In this document: in pieces, positions 54,931 through 63,193 of the stretch | Numbering within the stretch: position 1 is the first letter of the stretch | Layout of the letters: each line of letters begins with the position of its first letter | Assembly (NCBI RefSeq): GCF_003605475.1 | Contig: NZ_RAHX01000001.1 | Location: forward strand, 1,550,001-1,614,000 | DNA: 64,000 nucleotides | Direction of reading: 5' to 3' | Source: Aurantiacibacter aquimixticola | GTDB lineage: Bacteria; Pseudomonadota; Alphaproteobacteria; Sphingomonadales; Sphingomonadaceae | The notes under the pieces: model-generated | Told to the model about the DNA's origin: nothing | Database searches by the model: none | What the model saw: the letters and a program-made list of their open reading frames with translations, nothing else | Program-made: the position numbers and the translations under genes

Positions 54931-55929
54931 CTATGCAAGCGCCAGCACGCCGGTGAGCACGTGGCGGACGAGGTCGACCTGCCCGCGCGCACCTGTCTTC
55001 GCGTAGATCTTCTTGCTGTAGTTTCGCGCTGTCTCGATGGTCAGGCCGTGCTCCTCTGCCGCTTCGGCAATGGACAGGCCCTGCGCCATCGACCAGGCGA
55101 GCCGCGCTTCGCTGGGCGTCAGGTCGAAAAGGTCCACCAGCTGCTCGGCGCGCGTTTCGCTGGAGGAGCGGTCGCCGCGAATATAGACCACCGCTACCGC
55201 ATCCGTGCCGCCCGCGAGCGCTTCCAGCCGCAGCGGCGCGACGAGGATGTCGATCCACGGATCGTGGCTCAGATTGATCGCCCGGGGCCGCGCGCGCGGA
55301 TCGGTGGCGAAGGATCGGACGAGAGCGGTCAGCTGGCGGTCGACCGCTGGGTCGCTCGGCGTCAGTCTGTCGTAGTGGCCGCGCCGGAGCGTCGATGACT
55401 GGCTCAGCATCCGTCCCGCCTGCGGATCGTGATCGACAATGCGGCTCTTCGCATCGAGGCTGATCCAGCCGAAATTGATGCGCGCAAAGGCCTCGGCGCT
55501 CACTTCCGAACGCGCGCGCTCGCGCTCCATTGTCTCAAGCACGCGCAGCGCGACTTTGAAATGCGGGGCGAGCGCGCTGAGCAGGCTGGCGATGTCGGCA
55601 CCGAAAGAGTTATCAGCCGTCAGGATGATGGTCGCCTGCAGGCCATCGCCGGTCGCGACGCGCATGGCCCGTAAGCTCGACGCTCCGATCTCCAATTCGT
55701 CGCCGGAATAAACCCGCCCCTCGCGAAGGTCTTCGGTGATCGCAGGTGGCGCACGGCCCGAACCAAACTGCACAGCCTCGCCCTCGCCACTGCGGATCAG
55801 CATGGTCGCACCACTCGCGCCTGCAACCTGTCGCAACCGCGCGAGAAAGGTCTGCCACATCGGTTGCTCGAACACGCCATCGTGCAGCGGCACGAGCAAT
55901 TCCGTTTCGCCAAGATTGGGAACGCGCAT
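54931..55929 (-). CDS. LuxR-type helix-turn-helix regulator divergent from cysD
   Basis: The 332-residue protein starts at 55929 (MRVPNLGETELLVPLHDG) behind AGGAG. Residues 1-150 look like a GAF/PAS-like sensor, 155-260 a second PAS-like region ('INFGWISLDAKSRIVDHDPQ'), and the C terminus is a LuxR helix-turn-helix ('FDLTPSEARLAWSMAQGLSI' followed by 'AEAAEEHGLTIETARNYSKK'). It lacks a receiver Asp domain, so it is not a classic response regulator. Its position suggests control of the sulfate assimilation genes, though no experiment shows this. Confidence 0.8.
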   Translation of the reverse strand: MRVPNLGETELLVPLHDGVFEQPMWQTFLARLRQVAGASGATMLIRSGEGEAVQFGSGRAPPAITEDLREGRVYSGDELEIGASSLRAMRVATGDGLQATIILTADNSFGADIASLLSALAPHFKVALRVLETMERERARSEVSAEAFARINFGWISLDAKSRIVDHDPQAGRMLSQSSTLRRGHYDRLTPSDPAVDRQLTALVRSFATDPRARPRAINLSHDPWIDILVAPLRLEALAGGTDAVAVVYIRGDRSSSETRAEQLVDLFDLTPSEARLAWSMAQGLSIAEAAEEHGLTIETARNYSKKIYAKTGARGQVDLVRHVLTGVLALA

Positions 55930-55942
55930 GCAGGCTCCTAAC

Positions 55943-55960
55943 ACCTCCCATATGGGAGGT
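55943..55960 (+). promoter_or_regulatory. Perfect 18-base palindrome between the LuxR-type gene and cysD
   Basis: ACCTCCCATATGGGAGGT is its own reverse complement. It lies 13 bases upstream of the regulator start and 35 bases upstream of cysD. As DNA it could be an operator for the adjacent regulator. As RNA the right arm GGGAGGT is a strong Shine-Dalgarno that the left arm would mask in a hairpin. The SD is well spaced from ATG 55968, which opens an ORF out of frame with cysD. Confidence 0.65.
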
Positions 55961-55995
55961 CCATACGATGTCGGTGCACCCTATCTGCCTGCGCC

Positions 55996-56910
55996 ATGAC
56001 AGCTCCGCTCACCCATCTTCAACGCCTCGAAGCCGAGGCTATCCACATCATGCGCGAAGTCGTCGCCGAGGCGGAAAAGCCGGTGATGATGTATTCGATC
56101 GGCAAGGATTCCGCGGTGATGCTGCATCTGGCGAAGAAGGCGTTCTATCCGTCGCCCCCGCCCTTCCCCCTGCTGCATGTTGATACGACCTGGAAGTTCA
56201 AGGCAATGTACGAGCTGCGCGAACGCAGCGCGGAGGAAGCGGGGATAGAGCTTATCGTCCATCGCAATCCCGAAGCCGAGGAGCGCGGCATCAATCCCTT
56301 CGATCACGGCCCGCTGCATACCGATATGTGGAAGACCGAAGGGCTGAAGCAGGCGCTGAGCCAGCACGGCTTCGACGCGGCCTTCGGCGGCGCGCGCCGC
56401 GACGAGGAAAAGAGCCGCGCGAAAGAGCGTATTTTCTCCTTCCGCACGGCCAGCCATGGTTGGGATCCGAAGAACCAGCGGCCCGAGCTGTGGAATCTCT
56501 ACAATGCGAAGAAGCGCAAGGGCGAAAGCATTCGCGTCTTCCCGATCTCCAACTGGACCGAGCTCGATGTGTGGCAATACATCCAGCTCGAGAATATCGA
56601 GATCGTGCCGCTCTACTTCAGCGCGCCGCGCCCGACCTTCGGATATGAAGGCGGCCTGTTCATGGCCGACGATATCGAGCGGCTCGAGCGGGTGATGGGC
56701 CATCGCCCCGAAATCACCGAGCGGTCTGTGCGCTTCCGCACGCTAGGCTGCTTCCCGCTGACCGGCGCGGTGGAGAGCACAGCCTCGACCCTCTCCGAAG
56801 TCATCCAGGAAACGCTGCTCACCACCACCAGCGAACGACAGGGCCGCGTGATCGACAAGGATGCGGGTGGTGCCGGAATGGAGAAGAAGAAGCAGGAGGG
56901 CTATTTCTGA
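55996..56910 (+). CDS. cysD: Sulfate adenylyltransferase subunit 2
   Basis: CysD is the catalytic ATP sulfurylase subunit that forms APS from sulfate and ATP, working with the CysN GTPase. The 304-residue protein shows the PP-loop '[19 protein letters not shown]', '[20 protein letters not shown]' and '[20 protein letters not shown]'. ATG 55996 has no strong SD of its own. The stop overlaps the cysNC start (TGATG). First gene of the sulfate activation operon. Confidence 0.97.
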   Translation: MTAPLTHLQRLEAEAIHIMREVVAEAEKPVMMYSIGKDSAVMLHLAKKAFYPSPPPFPLLHVDTTWKFKAMYELRERSAEEAGIELIVHRNPEAEERGINPFDHGPLHTDMWKTEGLKQALSQHGFDAAFGGARRDEEKSRAKERIFSFRTASHGWDPKNQRPELWNLYNAKKRKGESIRVFPISNWTELDVWQYIQLENIEIVPLYFSAPRPTFGYEGGLFMADDIERLERVMGHRPEITERSVRFRTLGCFPLTGAVESTASTLSEVIQETLLTTTSERQGRVIDKDAGGAGMEKKKQEGYF

Positions 56911-58826
56911 TGGCCACGCAGGACACCTCCTACGAAACCGATGCCCTCATCGCCGAGGATATCGACGCTTATCTCGACACGCACCAGCACAAGACGATGC
57001 TGCGCTTCATCACCTGCGGCAGCGTGGATGACGGCAAGTCGACGCTGATCGGGAGGCTGCTTTACGACAGCAAGATGATCTTCGAGGACCAGCTCGACGC
57101 GCTCAGCGCGGACAGCAAGACGGTCGGCACAAAGGGCCAGGAGATCGACTTCGCTCTGCTGGTGGATGGTCTTGCGGCGGAACGCGAGCAGGGCATCACC
57201 ATCGATGTCGCCTACCGCTTCTTCAACACCGAAAAGCGCAAGTTCATCGTCGCCGATTGCCCGGGACACGAGCAGTATACGCGCAACATGGTGACCGGCG
57301 CGAGCACGGCGGATCTCGCCGTCATCCTCGTCGACGCGCGCAAGGGCGTGCTCGTCCAAACGCGGCGGCACAGCTATCTGTGCCACCAGCTCGGCATCCG
57401 CAACATCGTGCTGGCGGTGAACAAGATGGACCTTGTCGATTACGATCGGCAGGTCTTCGACGATATCGTCGCCGACTACACGGCATTCGCGCGCGAGATC
57501 GGCATTCAACACTTCACCGCCCTCCCGATCAGCGGCTTCAAGGGCGACAATATCACGACCGCCCCTTCCGAAAATACGCCTTGGTATGACGGGCCGAGCC
57601 TGGTCGACCATCTCGAAAGCGTCGAGGTGCTGTCCGAAGTCGCGGCGGAAAAACCGTTCCGCATGCCGGTGCAATGGGTCAATCGCCCCGATCTCGATTT
57701 TCGCGGCTTTTCCGGCCTCATCGCCAATGGCAAAATTGCGCCGGGCGATCCCGTGCGCGCGCTGCCCTCCGGAAAGACGAGCACGGTAAAGAGCATCGTC
57801 ACCTATGATGGCGAGCTGGATGAAGCCATTGCGGGGCAGTCGGTCACCATCACGCTTGCCGACGAAATCGACTGTTCGCGCGGCGATGTGCTGTGCGTCG
57901 CGGACGACCCGCCGGAAACCGCCGACCAGTTCGAGGCGACGCTGGTGTGGATGGCGGACGAGGATCTCAGCGTCGGGCGCGCCTATTGGCTCAAGCTCGG
58001 CACACAGACCGTGTCGGCCACCGTGCAGCAGCCAAAATACCGCGTCGACGTCAATACGATGGACCACTTGGCGGCCAAATCGCTCGGCTTGAACGATATC
58101 GGCGTGGCCGAAGTCTATTCGGACAAGCCGCTGGTGTTCGAGCCTTACGAAAAAAGCCGTTCGCTCGGCGGGTTCATCCTGATCGACAAGATCACCAACG
58201 CCACCGTCGCCGCGGGCATGCTCAACTTCTCGCTGCGCCGCAGCCAGAACGTGCATTGGCAGGCGACCGACATCACCCGCCAGCATCATGCGGACATGAA
58301 GAACCAGACACCGCGCGTGCTGTGGTTCACCGGGCTGTCGGGCAGCGGCAAGTCGACCATTGCCAATGAAGTGGAGAAAAAGCTGGCGCTGATGAACCGC
58401 CACACCTTCCTCCTCGACGGCGACAATGTCCGCCACGGGCTGAACAAGGATCTCGGCTTTACCGAGGCCGACCGGATCGAGAATATCCGGCGTATCGGCG
58501 AAGTCGCCAGACTGATGACCGATGCCGGGCTGATCGTGCTGACCGCTTTCATCAGCCCGTTCCGCGCGGAAAGGCAGATGGTGCGGGACATGCTGACCGA
58601 TCACGAATTCGTCGAGATCTTCGTCGACACGCCATTGGAAGTCGCAGAAAGGCGCGACGTGAAGGGCCTTTACAAGAAGGCGCGGTCGGGCAAGCTCAAG
58701 AACTTTACCGGGATCGACAGCCCTTACGAAGCGCCGCAGAAGCCTGAAATCACCGTGAACACGGTCGAGATGACGCCCGAACAGGCGGCCAGCTATATCA
58801 TCGACCAGATCCTCCCGCTGAAATGA
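56910..58826 (+). CDS. cysNC: Bifunctional sulfate adenylyltransferase subunit 1 / APS kinase
   Basis: The 638-residue fusion combines the GTPase that drives ATP sulfurylase with APS kinase, making PAPS. The GTPase half (about 1-435) has 'GSVDDGKSTLIGRLLYDS', 'DCPGHEQYTRNMVTGAS' and 'NKMDLVDYD'. The kinase half (from about residue 460) has P-loop 'GLSGSGKSTIANEVEKKL' and 'DGDNVRHGLNKDLGF', with 'IDSPYEAPQKPEI' near the end. Fused CysNC is common in proteobacteria. The long antisense ORF is a shadow. Confidence 0.97.
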   Translation: MATQDTSYETDALIAEDIDAYLDTHQHKTMLRFITCGSVDDGKSTLIGRLLYDSKMIFEDQLDALSADSKTVGTKGQEIDFALLVDGLAAEREQGITIDVAYRFFNTEKRKFIVADCPGHEQYTRNMVTGASTADLAVILVDARKGVLVQTRRHSYLCHQLGIRNIVLAVNKMDLVDYDRQVFDDIVADYTAFAREIGIQHFTALPISGFKGDNITTAPSENTPWYDGPSLVDHLESVEVLSEVAAEKPFRMPVQWVNRPDLDFRGFSGLIANGKIAPGDPVRALPSGKTSTVKSIVTYDGELDEAIAGQSVTITLADEIDCSRGDVLCVADDPPETADQFEATLVWMADEDLSVGRAYWLKLGTQTVSATVQQPKYRVDVNTMDHLAAKSLGLNDIGVAEVYSDKPLVFEPYEKSRSLGGFILIDKITNATVAAGMLNFSLRRSQNVHWQATDITRQHHADMKNQTPRVLWFTGLSGSGKSTIANEVEKKLALMNRHTFLLDGDNVRHGLNKDLGFTEADRIENIRRIGEVARLMTDAGLIVLTAFISPFRAERQMVRDMLTDHEFVEIFVDTPLEVAERRDVKGLYKKARSGKLKNFTGIDSPYEAPQKPEITVNTVEMTPEQAASYIIDQILPLK

Positions 58827-59563
58827 GCACCATGACAGACGCACAACTTGCCGCCCATCTGGCCGAGCATGCGGGCCGTATCCTGATCGCCGTGCGAGAG
58901 GCCGGGGTGTTCGAGGGCAAGGCGCTCGGCAAGGCGGGCGACCGCACCGCCAACGCTTTCCTCATGGAAGCCCTGCGCGCGCAGCGGCCGGACGATGCCA
59001 TCCTCTGCGAAGAGGAAAAGGACAGCGATTATCGCATCGGCGAAGAGCGCGTGTGGATCGTCGATCCGGTCGATGGAACGCACGAATATGGCGAGGCGCG
59101 CAGCGATTGGGCGGTGCATGTCGCCCTCAGCATCGACGGTCGCCCGGAAATCGGCGCGGTTGCCCTTCCCAGCCTCGGCGAAGTGCTGCGGAGCGACGAG
59201 CCACGCGATCTGCCCGGCGCGCCGGAGACGCTGCGCATGGTCGTCAGCCGAACCCGTCCCGCCGCCGAAGCGGTCGCGGTGGCGGAAGTACTGGGCGCCG
59301 ATCTGGTCCCGATGGGAAGCGCCGGGGCGAAGGCCATGGCGATCATCCGCGGCGAAGCCGACATCTATCTGCATTCGGGCGGCCAGTTCGAATGGGACAG
59401 CTGCGCCCCCGCCGCGGTCGCCGCTGCGCATGGCCTGCATATCAGCCGCATCGACGGCAACCCGCTCGTCTATAATCAGACGGACACATACATGCCGGAC
59501 CTGCTGATTTGCCGGAAGGAGCATGCGCAGGCCGTGTTCGAGGCGCTGGCGGCACGCGGATAA
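58823..59563 (+). CDS. cysQ: 3'(2'),5'-bisphosphate nucleotidase CysQ
   Basis: CysQ dephosphorylates PAP (and PAPS), preventing build-up after sulfate reduction or sulfotransfer. The 246-residue protein carries the inositol-phosphatase-family metal motifs 'DDAILCEEEKDS', 'VWIVDPVDGTHEYGEAR' and 'WDSCAPAAVAAAHGL'. It overlaps cysNC by four bases (ATGA), giving a cysD-cysNC-cysQ operon. Confidence 0.94.
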   Translation: MSTMTDAQLAAHLAEHAGRILIAVREAGVFEGKALGKAGDRTANAFLMEALRAQRPDDAILCEEEKDSDYRIGEERVWIVDPVDGTHEYGEARSDWAVHVALSIDGRPEIGAVALPSLGEVLRSDEPRDLPGAPETLRMVVSRTRPAAEAVAVAEVLGADLVPMGSAGAKAMAIIRGEADIYLHSGGQFEWDSCAPAAVAAAHGLHISRIDGNPLVYNQTDTYMPDLLICRKEHAQAVFEALAARG

Positions 59564-59567
59564 CGCG

Positions 59568-60572
59568 CTAGCCGGTAGAGCCGCGCTCCAGGAAAGTCGG
59601 CATCAGGCCCTCGCTCGCTCCGCGCTCCTCGCCGGACGGTTTTGCCTGTTCGAGCACGCGCTCGATCGCCAGTTGCGCCATCCGCTCGATCGGCCAGCGC
59701 AGCGTGCTGATCTGCGGAAAGACATGCCGCGATGTCGGCGAATCGTCGAAGCCTAAAAGCGCCACCTGCTGCGGGATGGCGATGCCCGCCCCGCGGATCT
59801 CGTGCTGCAGCCCTGCGGCCATTTCGTCATTGCAGCAGAAGAGCGTGATGCGCTCGAATTCGCGCGATGCGAGCTCCCTGCCGGCATTGCGTCCGCTTTC
59901 GAATGTGTATTCGCCGGTAAAATCGAATTCCGGATCGAGCAACAAGCCGGATGCTTCCAGTGCTTCGAGAAAACCCGTGACGCGCTCATGAGCCGACCGG
60001 AAGCCTTCCGGACCACGCACCAGCCCCCAATGCGTGTGCCCGCGCTCGATGAGCGTGCTTACGGCGGAGCGGACAGCTTCCCGATCCCGCGTCCACACCA
60101 CATTGGGCGACGCCGCAAGGCGCGCGGAACCGACGCGAACGCAGGCGACCCCTGCGCGCTCGCAAACATCGGCAAGCTCCTGCATTTCCGAAATCGGCGG
60201 CAGGAACACGACCGCCGACGGGCGATGGCGCGCTATGAAGCTCTGCACATACAAAGCCAGATCGGGCGAAGCGCGATCGACATGATCGACCGCCATCGCA
60301 AAATCGGTGTCGCGCAAGCTGGCGAGCATTCCACGCTGAAAATTCATCACTGTCTGCGGGTTCGGGTTGTCATGGATCAGAGCGATGAGCAGATTGCGCC
60401 CCAGCGCGAGGCCGCGCGCCGCGCTGCTTGGAATGAAGCCAAGCTCGTCGATCACCGCCTCGATCGTCTCGCGCGTGCTCTGCTTGACCGAGGGTTCCTT
60501 GTTCAGCACGCGGCTGACCGTCTTCTTCGAAAAGCCCGATCGCCTGGCAATATCGTTTATGCTGTAGCCCAA
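59568..60572 (-). CDS. LacI family transcriptional regulator
   Basis: The 334-residue protein has the N-terminal LacI helix-turn-helix and hinge ('INDIARRSGFSKKTVSRVLN', then 'PSVKQSTRETIEAVIDELGF') and a periplasmic-binding-protein-like sensor domain ending 'ALLGFDDSPTSRHVFPQIST'. It probably represses a sugar-use gene, but no sugar catabolic gene lies beside it in this window; the neighbour upstream is the truncated gene and the accessory region. The target is therefore unknown. Confidence 0.93.
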   Translation of the reverse strand: MGYSINDIARRSGFSKKTVSRVLNKEPSVKQSTRETIEAVIDELGFIPSSAARGLALGRNLLIALIHDNPNPQTVMNFQRGMLASLRDTDFAMAVDHVDRASPDLALYVQSFIARHRPSAVVFLPPISEMQELADVCERAGVACVRVGSARLAASPNVVWTRDREAVRSAVSTLIERGHTHWGLVRGPEGFRSAHERVTGFLEALEASGLLLDPEFDFTGEYTFESGRNAGRELASREFERITLFCCNDEMAAGLQHEIRGAGIAIPQQVALLGFDDSPTSRHVFPQISTLRWPIERMAQLAIERVLEQAKPSGEERGASEGLMPTFLERGSTG

Positions 60573-60751
60573 GTCCCAAACCCGCCTGCTGCGCGCAAAA
60601 TCGTGTTCCCTATCACGCGCGCGAATGCAAGCGGTCAGCTCGACCGGTCATCGAACGCCTTTTCGGAAGATGGTGCCCCATTGTTGGTGAAGATGGGAAT
60701 ACGGATGAGTGGGAAATCTCCCTGCCGCGGCCCTAGCTGGCTATTTGATTT

Positions 60752-60818
60752 GGAGGCTCAATAGTGAAGGTATTGGTTGTCGCGCCGCTTACGCACCTTG
60801 CGGGCCATGTAGACAACA
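60752..60818 (+). pseudogene. 5' remnant of a truncated gene (possible glycosyltransferase)
   Basis: A textbook ribosome binding site GGAGG (60752-60756) is followed after seven bases by GTG 60764 and the reading MKVLVVAPLTHLAGHV, a start typical of group 4 glycosyltransferases. The gene-like sequence fades after about 18 codons, where the convergent small gene at 60828 begins. The rest of the gene seems to have been lost by insertion or deletion at about 60815-60827. The glycosyltransferase identity is only a guess from the N terminus. Confidence 0.45.
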
Positions 60819-60827
60819 GAAGCAGAA

Positions 60828-61238
60828 TTAGTTGGCCGTTTCGGCACAAGCGATGTCAGCGATCTCCGACATTATGGAAGGCCGCGCGAACGGTTCGTAA
60901 TTATGACGTCGGTAATAACCCGTATAGTAGTCGCTTCCTATCTGCCTACCATTTTCGTCGTGCAGGCGGATTGCTCCGCGCATGAAGGTTTGCTCGTCGC
61001 ACAGAATATGCCAGCGCATCGTCGTTCGATGCGACCCGCTCTCGTCGACTACCGCGTGCTCAGTCCGAGTCCAGATCTCTTTCGCTCCTATCGGATTTGT
61101 CGAATTCCAGCCATCATATCCATGAGGGCTGATAATAACGAAGTGCCGATCCCCGTCCTCATCTTCGTATATCAACTCTAATTCGGGTTCAGGAGCCACA
61201 AAGGCGAGTAGCGCAATCAGACCAAGCCTAAAGTACAT
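60828..61238 (-). CDS. Hypothetical exported protein, surface-adhesin-E-like pattern
   Basis: The 136-residue product (start ATG 61238) has a short hydrophobic N terminus that may be a signal peptide (cleavage near 'FVAPEPE'), then a domain with 'GAKEIWTRTEHAVVDESG', 'MRWHILCDEQTFMRGAIRLH' and a late Cys in 'SEIADIACA'. The two-Cys layout and 'DENGRQIGSDYYTG' resemble the surface-adhesin E pattern of small envelope proteins, by eye only. It lies in the lower-GC accessory region. A T/A-rich tract precedes its start. Confidence 0.5.
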   Translation of the reverse strand: MYFRLGLIALLAFVAPEPELELIYEDEDGDRHFVIISPHGYDGWNSTNPIGAKEIWTRTEHAVVDESGSHRTTMRWHILCDEQTFMRGAIRLHDENGRQIGSDYYTGYYRRHNYEPFARPSIMSEIADIACAETAN

Positions 61239-61330
61239 CAAAAACTCTTTTTCTTTTTTTAATTTGCGAGGCTGTCGATACCGGCCGCCCTAAATCCATC
61301 ACGCGCATCGCCTTTAGAGCGAATTTGAAT

Positions 61331-61735
61331 CTATACTGTCTTTTTAGTCGAGATCTGAGGCGGCGCTTCAGCTGGAGGTGCTGTTTCCAAAACAAAAACG
61401 TCTTCGACGCTACAGTCGGAATAGACCCACTCATTCCAGTTTTCCCTTAACCAAGCAACATTCACATACCCAATACTACCTTCCTTGCCAATTTCTGATC
61501 TCTTTGGAAGTGAGACAGCATTTAAGCCAGCCTTATATCCAGATATTACGATTAAGCTCATCCCCAAATCAGCATCATAATTTTCACAAACCATAAAATC
61601 GACAAATTCTTCATAGGGCAAACTCGCCTTCAGACGGATTACAGCGCCCCGATGTAGAGTAGAATGATCGGATAGATCGGTAAGTCTTTTCCATGCATGA
61701 TTATACATTGCATTATGCACTGATCTATCGATCAT
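61331..61735 (-). CDS. Imm45-like immunity protein
   Basis: The 134-residue protein resembles the Imm45 family of polymorphic-toxin immunity proteins as I remember it: 'TLHRGAVIRLKASLPYEEFV', 'LIVISGYKAGLNAVSLPKRS', 'NVAWLRENWNEWVYSDCSVE' and 'DVFVLE'. It is cytosolic, without signal or membrane segment. Its ATG is one base after the stop of the toxin-like tail at 61737-61886 on the same strand, the usual toxin-then-immunity order. Base composition is clearly lower in GC than in the core genes, a sign of transfer. Confidence 0.6.
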   Translation of the reverse strand: MIDRSVHNAMYNHAWKRLTDLSDHSTLHRGAVIRLKASLPYEEFVDFMVCENYDADLGMSLIVISGYKAGLNAVSLPKRSEIGKEGSIGYVNVAWLRENWNEWVYSDCSVEDVFVLETAPPAEAPPQISTKKTV

Positions 61736-61736
61736 A

Positions 61737-61886
61737 CTATCCAGTTCTTAAATTGTGGCCGCCAGAACGGTCTGCGGGCTGTGTTTGCACGCCATCGATA
61801 TTGTACTCACCTTGGTGAATACCGTCGCTGTTGGTTTTCTCAAATCGACCATCAAGTTGATGGTTAGTGATGGTTTCTAGCGGTTT
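61737..61886 (-). pseudogene. 3' fragment of a toxin-like gene directly upstream of the immunity gene
   Basis: On the minus strand a 49-codon frame follows an in-frame TGA (61887-61889) and reads 'ETITNHQLDGRFEKTNSDGI' then 'HQGEYNIDGVQTQPADRSGG', ending HNLRTG and TAG at 61737-61739. There is no start codon or ribosome binding site for it. Its style (Gly/Asp/Asn-rich, polar) and exact position before an Imm45-like gene fit the C-terminal end of a polymorphic toxin whose front was lost. The toxin type cannot be told. Confidence 0.5.
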
Positions 61887-61967
61887 TCAGTGAGAAACCT
61901 ATACCACGAAAAGGTGCCGGAAAACAGCCACTTCTGAGACATTTTGGGACGTCCTGAGAAGGGTAGA

Positions 61968-61991
61968 TGGTGCCCAGAAGAGGACTCGAAC
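61968..61991 (-). other. tRNA-Leu 3'-end fragment, probable att site
   Basis: On the minus strand these 24 bases read as a T-loop, T-stem, acceptor strand and CCA (GTTCGAGTCC followed by TCTTCTGGGCACCA), matching the 3' end I know for alphaproteobacterial tRNA-Leu. The 5' side of the T-stem is not complementary, so the identity stops there and no full tRNA is present. Such scars mark where an integrase used a tRNA gene. The orientation places the element to the right and old chromosome to the left. Confidence 0.6.
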
Positions 61992-62441
61992 TGGAGCACC
62001 TGAAAACCGCAGAAAACCAAGGGTTTTGAAACGTCTGTTGTAACACTTGGCATATCCAACTGTAACAGTTTTGACAAGCGTGCCCCCAAAATGGCCCCCA
62101 CTTGGAAGGTGCTTAGGTTCGAGTCCGAAAAAGGGACTCGAATTACACTCCACTCTGCGTCTTGAAACAATGAGACGCCAAGGCAGCGTTGAAGGGGGAT
62201 AATAGGTTGCGCGACCTGTAGGCGTTCGGAAAAAGCCGAGCAGTCCAAAATGCCGCGTTACTTGCGCACTCCACGAGCTGAAATTTGGGCGCTCCCATAA
62301 GCTGGCACCTCTGATCCAACACTGGTGGACTTCCCCCATACCCCCTCCGACATGCGGTGGCAGCAGGTGCAAAGGAGGTAGCGCGGATCATCCCGGCTTT
62401 CCCGACAATGCCGGTGTATAAACCGGATTGCGCTTTGCGGT
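61992..62441 (+). other. Non-coding accessory DNA with direct and inverted repeats
   Basis: No gene is supported here. Notable sequences are the palindrome AACTGTAACAGTT near 62059, the pair TGCCCCCAAAA and TGGCCCCCAC at 62081-62101 (like integrase arm sites), and a 9-bp inverted repeat TTCGAGTCC/GGACTCGAA at 62118-62142 that echoes the tRNA T-arm. A second small palindrome CCGGT...ACCGG lies near 62411-62426. Confidence 0.45.
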
Positions 62442-62473
62442 GTTCACATATAAACGGTGGTTTACTTGTGAAC
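62442..62473 (+). promoter_or_regulatory. 32-base imperfect palindrome upstream of the recombinase gene
   Basis: Two 14-base arms (GTTCACATATAAAC and GTTTACTTGTGAAC) match at 12 of 14 positions around a GGTG centre and end 14 bases before the recombinase start. It could be an operator, a recombination subsite or both. Confidence 0.55.
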
Positions 62474-62487
62474 AAAAGGTTATCCAC

Positions 62488-63156
62488 ATGACAATTCGCA
62501 CACCGGCAATCGCATACTTCCGCGTTTCCACAGATCGACAGGGCCGCAGCGGTTTAGGTCTGGAGGCGCAGCGGGAAGCCGTGGCGCGCTATGCTGCTGA
62601 AACCCGGCTGGAATTGGTCGGCGAGTTCGTTGAGGTCGAGACAGGAAAAGGTTCGAATGCGCTAAGCAAACGGCCCCAGCTTCTCGCTGCCCTTACCCAG
62701 GCAAAGAACCGAAAGGCCAAACTGGTTTTGGCAAAGCTCGACCGGCTCGCCCGCAACGTTCATTTTATCTCGGGCCTGATGGAAACTGGCGTGGATTTCG
62801 CGGTTGCTGATATGCCCAATGCAGATCGCTTCCAACTGCACCTTTATGCCGCTCTGGCGGAGAAGGAGGCCGAGGTTATCTCCCACCGGACCAAGGCTGC
62901 CCTTGCCGCTGCAAAGGCTCGCGGAACAGTTTTGGGGCGCAACGGCAAGGTGCTGGCGAAGCGTAACAAGGCGGAAGCCGAAGCGCGTCTAAAGCCAATC
63001 GCGGGCCAGCTTCTGGCAAAGAAGGAGGCAGGCAAGAGCATTCGTCAAATAGCAGCGGAGCTAAACAAAGAAGGAGTAGCATCGCCCGCTGGCGGCAAAT
63101 GGCATCCAGCCAGCCTTCATCGAGCACTGAGCAGGCTTGAAACGATGAAGGGCTAG
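62488..63156 (+). CDS. Small serine recombinase (resolvase/invertase family)
   Basis: The 222-residue protein starts at ATG 62488 (AAAGG eight bases upstream). The catalytic domain has the nucleophile Ser in 'AYFRVSTDRQGRSGLGLEAQ', 'VEVETGKGSNALSKRPQLLA' and 'LVLAKLDRLARNVHFISGLM' with the catalytic arginines. A C-terminal helix-turn-helix follows ('KSIRQIAAELNKEGVASPAG'). It lacks the long zinc-ribbon domain of large serine integrases, so it is more likely a resolvase-type enzyme than a phage integrase. Confidence 0.88.
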   Translation: MTIRTPAIAYFRVSTDRQGRSGLGLEAQREAVARYAAETRLELVGEFVEVETGKGSNALSKRPQLLAALTQAKNRKAKLVLAKLDRLARNVHFISGLMETGVDFAVADMPNADRFQLHLYAALAEKEAEVISHRTKAALAAAKARGTVLGRNGKVLAKRNKAEAEARLKPIAGQLLAKKEAGKSIRQIAAELNKEGVASPAGGKWHPASLHRALSRLETMKG

Positions 63157-63193
63157 TAACCTCTACGGCACGAAATTCTAATATGCTCGGACG

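Noticed and set aside
56901..58844. A 647-codon minus-strand open frame opposite cysNC.
   Set aside because: It mirrors the coding strand of a clear CysNC gene and has no family sequence of its own.
61864..62248. Minus-strand ORFs across the attachment region.
   Set aside because: They overlap the tRNA scar and repeats in several frames without a ribosome binding site, and none resembles a known protein.
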